Part shown: piece by piece, positions 16,599 through 24,500 of the stretch
How positions within the stretch are numbered: the stretch's first letter is position 1
Layout of the letters: every line of letters begins with the position of its first letter
Source: Streptomyces sp. YIM 121038
GTDB lineage: Bacteria; Actinomycetota; Actinomycetes; Streptomycetales; Streptomycetaceae
Length of the DNA stretch: 64,000 nucleotides
Direction: 5' to 3'
NCBI RefSeq assembly: GCF_006088715.1
Contig: NZ_CP030771.1
Location: 7,190,001-7,254,000 of the forward strand
The notes under the pieces: model-generated
Seen by the model: only the letters and a program-made list of their open reading frames with translations
Database searches by the model: none
What the model was told of the DNA's origin: nothing
Position numbers and translations under genes: made by a program

Positions 16599-18464
16599 TC
16601 AGTCGAGGACGTCACCCCTGCCGCGCCGGTTCCTGCCGTCGCGGCTCAACCGGGCCAACAGAGCCTCGGCGTCGGGGTGTTCAGGGTCCCACGTGAGGCA
16701 CTTGCCAAGGGCCTCAATCGCCTCATCGCGTGCGCCGCGCCGGTGCAGCTCCCGGGCGTGCCGGTAGGTGCGGCGGGCGAGCAGGGCCCGTACCCGCTCG
16801 TTCGTCGGGTCGTGGCCGTACGCGCAGCGCAGCCAGCGCTCGGCGTCGGGGAAGTGGTCGGGCGCCACGTCGGCCATGGCGGCCGCGCAGTGCACGTCGA
16901 TCATGGCGTCGAGCACGTCGGCGCGCGCCGGGTGCGCGGTGGCCTCCTGCCAGGCCAGGTGCGAGGCCTGCACGGCGTGCTCGTACCGGCCGAGGTCGAG
17001 CAGGGCCCGGGCCCGGGCCAGCTGCCGCCGGGCGGCGTGGCTGAGGGGGTCGGCTTCCTCGGGTGCCGTCTGCGGGGCCGGGTCCTCCGGTGGCCCGGAG
17101 GGCTGCGGGGGCGGCCGGTCGGAGTCGTCCGGCTCCGGTGCCGCCGACGCTCCCGTCAGGCCTTCGAGGAGCTCCCGCGCCTCCGCCACGATGTCCCTGA
17201 GCAGCGCCACCGCCTCCCTTCTGCGGCCCTGCCCGGCCAGTTCGCGGGCCTGCGCGACGTCGCGGCGCGCCGGGCCCGGGGCGTCGTCCGGGGCGAGCAG
17301 CGTCGCGGTGAGCGAGGGCGCATCGGCGAGGGTGTCGCGCCCCGGGTCCGGGGGGTCGAGCGGACCCTCCTCCAGGGCCGCGGCGCCGGACGCGGACGCG
17401 CCCCCGCCCGCGAGCCGCACCGCGTGCTTGAGGGCGCCGAGCGCGAGCAGTTCCCGGGGCCCGTGCGCGGTGCTCCGCCCCAGGTCCGCCACGCCCGAGC
17501 GCACCTGCGCGAGCCGTGTCGCGCCCCCGACGAGCAGCAGCGTGTCCACGTCCGGGCGGGTCAGGGCCGCCTCGCCGAGCAGGTCGTGGGCGCGCCGCAC
17601 GGTCCGGCGCACATGCGGCTCCAGGAAGGCGTCGAGGTGCGGCCGGGTGATCCGCATGCGCAGCGGCGGCCCGGTGCCGAGGTCGAGGGTGAGCGCGGCG
17701 GAGTCCGCGGCCGACCCCTCGGCGTCGCCCAGCTCCTCGCGCGCCTCCTGGGCCCGCTCCCGGTGGCCGAGCCACCGCCGCGCGCCGCCGCCGGACACGG
17801 AGGCGGGGCCCCGGTGGGCCCGCAGCAGCCGCACCGCGGAGGCGAGCGCGGCCTCGTCGAAGGCCCGGCCGCCGGAGGTGGCCGCGCCGTCGTAGCCGAG
17901 CGCGCGGTAATGGCCGCGCACCCCGCGCACCAGGCCCAGTTCGAAGCCGTCGTAGCCCATGCCGTACACCAGGAAGGTGCCGCTGTCGCGGTCCGTGGTG
18001 TGCCCCATGACGGCGGCCAGCGAGTCGCTGATGAGGCGCACCGGCACGAGCCCGGCCGCGGCCGCCGCGTCGCGCAGGGCCTGGCGCTGCCGCGACTGGA
18101 AGGCGGCGGGCACGCTGATCACCGTCTGCGTCACGGCCCCCGCGCGGGCCTCGACGCGCTCGCGCAGCGCCCGCAGCATCCGCGCCGCGACCGCGTCGGC
18201 GTCCTCCGTACCGTCCCGCCACGGCACCGGACTCCCGCTGCCGAGCAGGGACTTCACGCTCGGGAACACCACCGGCAGGACGCCCGCGGCGGCCGGCGCG
18301 CACACCAGCCAGGGCCACTCGTCGGCGGGCAGGTCGAGGCGGCGCACCGGCTGCCCGGCCACCGCGAAGAGCGCCCGCACCCCCGTCGCGCCGAAGTCCA
18401 CACCGAGGCTGACCCGGCCGTCGGCGTCCTGCGCCGTCACCCCCGTACCCCCCGCTGCCGTCAT
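16599..18464 (-). CDS. Degenerate Hsp70 nucleotide-binding domain fused to TPR-like repeats
   Basis: A 621-residue protein. Residues about 17-390 are an Hsp70/actin-fold nucleotide domain: DFGATGVRAL (phosphate 1) and LLLVGGATRL (adenosine site) remain, but phosphate 2 reads YGMGYDG instead of the usual YDLGGGT, and the catalytic DEPTAAA segment is SDSLAAV. It probably binds nucleotide weakly or does not hydrolyse it. No peptide-binding domain follows; a proline-rich linker leads to TPR-like helices from about 490 to the end. ATG 18464 overlaps the stop of the canonical Hsp70 by four bases, so the two are made together, possibly as partners. Confidence 0.8.
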   Translation of the reverse strand: MTAAGGTGVTAQDADGRVSLGVDFGATGVRALFAVAGQPVRRLDLPADEWPWLVCAPAAAGVLPVVFPSVKSLLGSGSPVPWRDGTEDADAVAARMLRALRERVEARAGAVTQTVISVPAAFQSRQRQALRDAAAAAGLVPVRLISDSLAAVMGHTTDRDSGTFLVYGMGYDGFELGLVRGVRGHYRALGYDGAATSGGRAFDEAALASAVRLLRAHRGPASVSGGGARRWLGHRERAQEAREELGDAEGSAADSAALTLDLGTGPPLRMRITRPHLDAFLEPHVRRTVRRAHDLLGEAALTRPDVDTLLLVGGATRLAQVRSGVADLGRSTAHGPRELLALGALKHAVRLAGGGASASGAAALEEGPLDPPDPGRDTLADAPSLTATLLAPDDAPGPARRDVAQARELAGQGRRREAVALLRDIVAEARELLEGLTGASAAPEPDDSDRPPPQPSGPPEDPAPQTAPEEADPLSHAARRQLARARALLDLGRYEHAVQASHLAWQEATAHPARADVLDAMIDVHCAAAMADVAPDHFPDAERWLRCAYGHDPTNERVRALLARRTYRHARELHRRGARDEAIEALGKCLTWDPEHPDAEALLARLSRDGRNRRGRGDVLD

Positions 18465-20602
18465 CCGCCCGCCATGTCGTCCGGGACTTGGAGGATGCCG
18501 TCGTAGTCCCGCTTGCTCGGCAGCGACGGCACGGCGCGCTCGGAGTAGGCCACCGCGATCATGCTGCGCAGGTTCTTGGCCTGCTCGGCGGTCTGGATGC
18601 GGTTGCCGTTGCGGTGGGCCGACTTGACCTGCTCCACGGCCTCGCTGATCGCCTTGACGGTCTCCAGGGGCGCGCCGTCCGAGGCCAGCTCGGCCTGGCG
18701 GAACTGGCTGGCGAGCCCGCACTGGTGGTACATGTCGTCGAGCAGCAGCTCGGTGAGGCGCTGGTACTCGCCGCTGTCGCCCATCTCCACGGCCCGCTGC
18801 GCCTGCGTGATGTCCCGGCGCACCTTCAGCTCCTGGGTGTGCTCGATGTAGGGCCCGTACCGCTTCAGGAAGTGCTGGGCCTCCCGCTCGGCGAGGCCCA
18901 GCTCCTCGCGGAGCACCGCGCTGTCGACCTCCCGCTCGGTCTCGGGCGGCGGCGTGCGCGGCTTGTCGCGCCGCGGCGTCGCCTCCAGGGCCATGTCGGT
19001 GCCGCGCACGCTGACACGGACCGTGATGATGCGGTCCGCCGAGTAGTTGAACGACACGTCCACATGGCGGTTGATCTCGATCTCCTGCGGCAGCTCGAAC
19101 TCGACGACGCCCTGCTCGTCGTTCTCGCTCGCCACGTGGCTGTCGCCCTCGTACACCGGCACGCGGATCAGCCGGCTGTCCGTCGCGTGGAACGTGCGCG
19201 TGCGCGGCTCCGGCAGCGGGAAGGGCGAGCCCGCCGGGATGATCGGCACGAACACGTCGCGGCGCGCGCCCTTGACCGCGGCGATGCCCATCGCCATGGG
19301 CGTCGACTCGAACAGCCCGGTGGAGCCCACCGGCCGCGCGTTGACCAGGCTCTGGCCGCAGTCCGCGCACGCCTCGGCGGTGTACTCGTTGGCCTTCAGG
19401 CACTGCGGCGCCGGACACTCCACGCCGTTGAGGGTCTCGGCGAGCACGCCCGCGCCGTAGGCCACGCACTCCATGGGGTTGATGTTCCGGCGCACCTTGT
19501 CGCCGCCGAAGTACGCCTCGACCGCCTCGTACACCGGGCGGGTCAGGGTGCCGCCGCCGACGAGGAGCACGTCCGAGATGTCGTCGGGCGTCAGCTCGTA
19601 GCCCGTCAGGGTCTCCTTGACGAGGTCCATGGTGCGGGTCACCAGGGGCGCGATCATCCGCTGGAACTCCTCGCGGGTGAGCGCCATTTCGACGTCGACG
19701 ATGCCCTCCGGGCCGTGGTACGCCGCCGGGATCACGATGTACGTCTCGCTCAGCTCGTTCAGCTCCCGCTTGGCGGCCTCGGCGGCCTTCTTCGCCTGGA
19801 ACAGGAACTCCTTGTCGCGGGACGGGTCGACGCCCCGCTCGTCCCGCATCCAGGCGATGATCCGCTCCACGATCGCCAGGTCGAAGTCGTCGCCGCCGAG
19901 CCAGATGTCCCCGGCGGAGCGCAGCACCTGGAACTGGCTGTTGCCCTCGGCGTCCTTGACGGTGTTCAGGACGGAGATGTCGAACGTGCCGCCGCCCAGG
20001 TCGTAGACGAGCACCCGGCTGCGCGCCCCGCCCGGCTTGTGCAGGCCGAACGCGACCGCCGCCGCGGTCGGCTCGTCGATGATCTTCTTCACCACCAGGC
20101 CCGCGCGCTCGGCCGCCTCCCGGGTCGCGGCGCGCTGCGCGTCGCGGAAGTACGCGGGCACGGTGATCACCGCGTGCGTCACCTGCTCGCCGAGGGTGCG
20201 GGCCGCGTCCCGCACCAGCTTGTCGAGGATCACGCTGGAGATCTCGGAGGGGGTGCGGCTGCGGCCGCCGAGCAGCACGTGGGCGCGCGGGTCGTCGTCG
20301 GGCCCCGACACGATCTCGTACGAGAGGCGCTCGCGGGCCTGTGCCACCGAGCGGTCCGCGAAGTCGCGGCCCATCAGGCGCTTCACGGACACGACGGTCT
20401 CCCGCGGCTGGCGCACCGCCCATCTGAGGGCGTCCTCGCCGACGAGGGTCTGGTCCTTGCCGTCGCGCCGCGCGAGGCCGACCACCGACGGCGTGAGCCG
20501 GTCGCCCTTGCTGTTGGTGAGGACCGCGATGTCGTCGCGGTGCGGGTCGTGGGCGGCGACGGCGCTGTTCGTCGTGCCGAGGTCGATCCCGATGGCCTTC
20601 AT
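18461..20602 (-). CDS. Hsp70 (DnaK-like) chaperone with zinc-ribbon insert
   Basis: A 713-residue Hsp70 with intact ATPase motifs: IGIDLGTTNSAV, IDEPTAAAVAFG, VYDLGGGTFDIS and VLLVGGGTLTRPVY. At the end of the nucleotide-binding domain, residues 396-415 carry C-x4-C-x10-C-x2-C, a zinc-ribbon-like insert not found in housekeeping DnaK. A divergent beta substrate domain (about 430-550) and a helical lid follow. Its neighbours are a GrpE-like factor upstream (ATGA overlap) and the degenerate Hsp70 downstream (ATGA overlap); no DnaJ is nearby. It is unlikely to be the main cellular DnaK and probably handles a dedicated client in this cluster. Confidence 0.9.
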   Translation of the reverse strand: MKAIGIDLGTTNSAVAAHDPHRDDIAVLTNSKGDRLTPSVVGLARRDGKDQTLVGEDALRWAVRQPRETVVSVKRLMGRDFADRSVAQARERLSYEIVSGPDDDPRAHVLLGGRSRTPSEISSVILDKLVRDAARTLGEQVTHAVITVPAYFRDAQRAATREAAERAGLVVKKIIDEPTAAAVAFGLHKPGGARSRVLVYDLGGGTFDISVLNTVKDAEGNSQFQVLRSAGDIWLGGDDFDLAIVERIIAWMRDERGVDPSRDKEFLFQAKKAAEAAKRELNELSETYIVIPAAYHGPEGIVDVEMALTREEFQRMIAPLVTRTMDLVKETLTGYELTPDDISDVLLVGGGTLTRPVYEAVEAYFGGDKVRRNINPMECVAYGAGVLAETLNGVECPAPQCLKANEYTAEACADCGQSLVNARPVGSTGLFESTPMAMGIAAVKGARRDVFVPIIPAGSPFPLPEPRTRTFHATDSRLIRVPVYEGDSHVASENDEQGVVEFELPQEIEINRHVDVSFNYSADRIITVRVSVRGTDMALEATPRRDKPRTPPPETEREVDSAVLREELGLAEREAQHFLKRYGPYIEHTQELKVRRDITQAQRAVEMGDSGEYQRLTELLLDDMYHQCGLASQFRQAELASDGAPLETVKAISEAVEQVKSAHRNGNRIQTAEQAKNLRSMIAVAYSERAVPSLPSKRDYDGILQVPDDMAGG

Positions 20603-21066
20603 CCCTGTGCTGTCCCTTCCTGTGCTGCCTGGGTCCGTTCCTCCGCGGCGTCGCCCGCGGCGACCACGACCCGGGCGGCGCGCAGCACGTGCCCCCGGTA
20701 TCGATACCCGCGCCGCGCCACCTCAAGGACCTCGTCGTCGACCGCGCCCGCGGGCGCCGGGCGCACGCCCACGACGTGGTGCGTGGCCGGGTCCGCGCGC
20801 TCGCCGACCGCGCCGAGCGGCTCCAGGCCCGCGCCGGTCGCGGCCGCCTCCAGCTGCCCCGCGATGAGCCGCACCGTGCGCCGGTACGCCGCCGGGTCCT
20901 GCCGCGGCCCGGCGGCGAGCAGCCGGTCGCACGCGTCCAGGGCGTCGGCGCACGCCAGGAGCAGCCGCTCGGTGTGCGCGCGGTGCGCGGCGTCGCGCTC
21001 GGCCAGCGCCCGCGCCCCCTCGTACGCGACGCGCGCGGCCGCCGCGGTGGACTCCTGCTCGGTCAC
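20599..21066 (-). CDS. GrpE-like nucleotide exchange factor
   Basis: A 155-residue protein with a long alpha-helical N-terminal region and a C-terminal beta segment ending GYRYRGHVLRAARVVVA, the hallmark of the GrpE beta domain. GrpE releases ADP from DnaK. This copy is shorter than housekeeping GrpE and lacks the long acidic N-terminus. Its stop overlaps the start of the Hsp70 gene by four bases, which fits a dedicated pair. GTG 21066 is the start; an 87-base spacer with direct repeats separates it from the upstream small gene. Confidence 0.8.
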   Translation of the reverse strand: MTEQESTAAAARVAYEGARALAERDAAHRAHTERLLLACADALDACDRLLAAGPRQDPAAYRRTVRLIAGQLEAAATGAGLEPLGAVGERADPATHHVVGVRPAPAGAVDDEVLEVARRGYRYRGHVLRAARVVVAAGDAAEERTQAAQEGTAQG

Positions 21067-21090
21067 GGTGTCCTCCTCATCCGTCCGGGT

Positions 21091-21153
21091 CCGCCGCCGT
21101 CCGGCGGGCGTCCCGGGCCGCTGTCGTCCGGCGGGATCCGTCCCGGGCCGCCG
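21091..21153. repeat. Imperfect direct repeat upstream of the GrpE-like gene
   Basis: Two adjacent units of about 30 bases, each with GTCCGGCGGG followed by GTCCCGGGCCGC, fill most of the spacer between the small acidic gene and the GrpE-like gene. The function is unknown; replication slippage is a simple origin. Confidence 0.5.
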
Positions 21154-21501
21154 TCATGCGTCGAACCGGATCAGCTCGTCCAGGAGCCGGGCGACCGCCT
21201 CCCCGGACAGCGGCTCCCCGGCGCCCGGGCCGCTCGCCCCGGCGAGCAGCCGGTCGATCTCCTCGGTGGCGCCCGGCAGTTCGGCGGCGACGTCGACGGC
21301 GTACAGGAACAGGTCGACGAGCAGCCGCCCCGGCACCGTGCGCAGCTCGTCCCACGCGGCCTGCGCTGCCGGGGTCATCAGCCGCCGGGCGAGCAGCTCG
21401 AACGGCGCGTCGCGCAGCTCGGCGTGCGTGGTCCACGGGGTGACCGGGGCCTCGGCGAGCGCGTCGTAGGGGCTCGGGGGCCCGTCGGGGTCCTGGATCA
21501 C
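21154..21501 (-). CDS. Small acidic helical protein of unknown function
   Basis: A 115-residue protein without recognised motif. It is acidic, leucine/alanine-rich and probably all helical, with blocks such as PFELLARRLM and LLVDLFLYAVDVAAELPG. GTG 21501 overlaps the stop of the CHAT protease gene by four bases, so it is translationally coupled to it and may be a regulatory subunit or inhibitor of the protease; that is inference from position. No membrane helix is convincing. Confidence 0.65.
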   Translation of the reverse strand: MIQDPDGPPSPYDALAEAPVTPWTTHAELRDAPFELLARRLMTPAAQAAWDELRTVPGRLLVDLFLYAVDVAAELPGATEEIDRLLAGASGPGAGEPLSGEAVARLLDELIRFDA

Positions 21502-24500
21502 GGCGGGGTGCCCTTCTCGGGGGGTGCTCCGGGCGGCGCCGCGGTCAGGGCGGCGCGCCAGCCGCGCACCGCGTCGAGGAGCGCGCGGCGCACCCGCGGG
21601 TCCATCGCGTCCGCGCGGGTCGCGCGGATCAGGTGGTGCAGGGCCTTGCGCACGTCGCCCCGGGCCCGTTCGGCCTCCGCGCGGTCGGTCAGCTCCGCGG
21701 CCCACGAGGCCAGGTCGTCCTCGTCCGGCGGCGGCTCCGCGCCGTCGCTGCGGATCAGCGCGCCCATGCCCGCGACGCCCAGGTCGGTGGCGAGCAGCCG
21801 GTCCAGCTCCTCCAGGGCCTCGCCGAGGGTCTCGCGGTAGTTGTGCGTGAGGGCCTGGCCGAGGCCGACGTCGAGCAGCCCGAGGGCCTCGTGCAGGTGC
21901 CGCAGGCGGACGGGCAGCGGGTCGCCGCGCTCGTCGAGGGTGAAGACCAGGGCGCGGGCGAGGTTGTCCCGTGCGTGGTTGGAGGCCGGGTTGAGGTCGA
22001 GGGCGCGGCGCAGGTCGGCCTCGGCGCCGTACACGTCCGAGCGCATGCCGTGCTTGGTGCGGGTGTAGCCGCGCCACACCCCGCGCATCGAGTACAGCGA
22101 GGAGAGCCTGCCGTCCAGCTGGTCGCGCACCTCGCGGTCCAGCGGGTGAAGGAGCGGCGGCACGGCCTCGACGAGCGCGATGGCCTCGTCGAGCCCGTCG
22201 CCGCGGCGCGCCCCGGGCCCGGACGGCTCGCTGACGAGGGCCTCCACCCGGCCGAGCGCGGTGCGGACGACCGCCTTCTTCGCACGGGCCGACATCCCGG
22301 CGCGGCGGGCGACCCGCACCAGGCGCTCCCACTGTTCGAGGGCGCGGCTCAGCCCGTCCTCGCCGTCGGCGAGGGCCGAGCGGGACAGTTCGAGGCGGGC
22401 CCGCACGGCCAGTTCGACGCCGTCCTGGAGCAGCCGCGCGTGCCGGTGCGCCAGCTGGACGTACGCGGGGTCCCGGCGCAGGAAGTCCCGGCAGTGCCCG
22501 CAGCCCTCGATGTGGCGGCGCGGGTCGGCCGCGGCGGCGGGGCCCGCGCAGTCCTCGGGCAGCGTGGTGAGCGTCGGGAAGGCGGGCAGGGCGCCCAGGG
22601 CCCCCGGGAACTTGTGGACCGCGCACAGCGCGAGCGACCGGGCCAGGCCGGAGAACGCCCAGCGCAGCTCGCGGGCCGCGTACTCGCCCGGGTCCTTGCC
22701 GTCCTTGGCGGCGGCGTCCAGCTGCGCGGCCAGCGCGGCGAGCGGCAGCTGCAGATCGAGCAGCCGCAGATAGTGCGGCCCGCAGGCGAGCGCGCCGCGC
22801 GCCCCGGGCACCCCGGGGAGCCCGCCCACGTCCTTCAGGACCCGGGCGCCCCCCAGCTCGGCCTCCAGGAAGGCCGCCAACTCGCCGTACTCCTCGGCCT
22901 GCTGGGGCCGCCCCTCCTCGGTGTGCCGCTGCTCGTACGCGGACAGCTGCGCGGACAGATGACGGCTCAGCTCCCAGCGCAGCCGGTTCATGTCCTCCGG
23001 GGCCAGCTCGCGCGCGTAGCAGGCGGCGCGCTCGGCCCGCCAGCCGTCCCAGTACGCGTCGTCGCTGAGCAGCGTCGACCAGTACGCGAGCGCCTGCTCC
23101 CAGGTGCGCGTGGCGTGCTCCCAGGCGCCGCTCTGCTCCAGCTCCTGCGCCTGCCAGAGGCGGGCCACGGCGAGGCCGTGCACCACCGCCATGTCGCCGG
23201 GGGCCGCGGCCAGGCGCCGCTCCCACTCGGCGGCGGCCGCGTCCCGGCCGCGCGCGAGGAGCAGCAGCAGCGGCGCGTCCTCGGGGAAGCGCTCGCACAG
23301 CACGTCCACGAGCCCGGGCCCGGCGTGCTCGTCGTCCGGCGACAGCGTGGCCAGCGCGTCGCGCACGGCGTCGGGCGCGTGCCAGCGGTACAGCAGGGCG
23401 TCCAACTGGAGCCTGCGGCCCGGTAGTTGGAGCCGGTCCAGGGCGACACGCTCGGACCAGGACATGCCGCCGCGCCCCAGGAGCGTGTACGGCGCGTCCC
23501 GGACGGCGGCCATGGACACGCCGGGGTGCACGCCCGCCTCGCGCAGCGCCAGATACGGGTACGTGGGGTCGCGCAGCGCGAACGGGTCGGCGGTCAGCGG
23601 GGCGTGGGTCAGGCCGTCGGCCCAGGGCAGCAGATCGAGCAGCCGCCGCAGCCGGCGGCGCCGCACCTCGGCCCGGTCGAGCCGTCCCGCGGCGCGCTCG
23701 TACGCGGCCACGGCGTCGCTCCAGCGGCCGTCGCGCTCCAGCAACCGCCCCTGCGCGTAGGCGAGGTGGGCGTCGGCGTCCCGGTGCCCCAGGCACGCGC
23801 CGAACGCCTCCGCGGCCTTCTCCCACTCCTGGTGGGCGTCCGCGATGCGGCCGCGCGCGTACGCGTCCACGGCGTCCACGGCGGCCGCGGCGTCCACGCC
23901 GGGCTGCCCCCGCAGCGCCTGGGCCGCCGCCACGACGGCGGTCCACTCGCCCTCGGCCTCGGCGGCCCGCAGCCGCGCGTACCGGCAGCGCGCCGCGCAG
24001 TCCGCGCCGTCGAGCCCGCCGCCGATCTCCTCGTACGCCGCCGCGACCGCCCGCCACTGCGCCGCCCCGGTGGCCCGTTCCTCGCCGACGCGCGCCCCGG
24101 CGTAGCGCCGCCGCGCGGGCACGTCCGCCCACGCGTCCGGCAGGACGCGGTAGACCCGCAGCGCGTCGTGCCAGCGGCCGGCGGCCTCGTGGGTGCGGGC
24201 GAGGGCGTAGAGGTAGAGGTGCAAGGGCTCGGGGGCCGCCGGGGTCTGCGGGGCGGCGGTGCCGTTCTGGAAGGCGCGCCCGTAGATCGCGCAGGCCGCC
24301 GCCCAGTCGGGCCGCGCCTCCGCGCGGCGGCCCTCCGCCTTGCGGCGCAGCGGGGCGACCGTGCCCTCGCGCGCGGTGTCCGGCACGCCCGCGAGCAGCG
24401 CGCAGGCCGCCGCCCAGTCGCGGTGGACGTCGGCCGCCACCCGGGCGCGGGCGTAGCGGCGGCGCACCCCCACGTCGCCGTCCGCGTAGGCGTCCGGCAG

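Noticed and set aside
21077..21436. Separate minus-strand gene between the GrpE-like and the small acidic gene
   Set aside because: It is a repeat-derived R/T/A-rich frame overlapping the small acidic gene, with no ribosome site.
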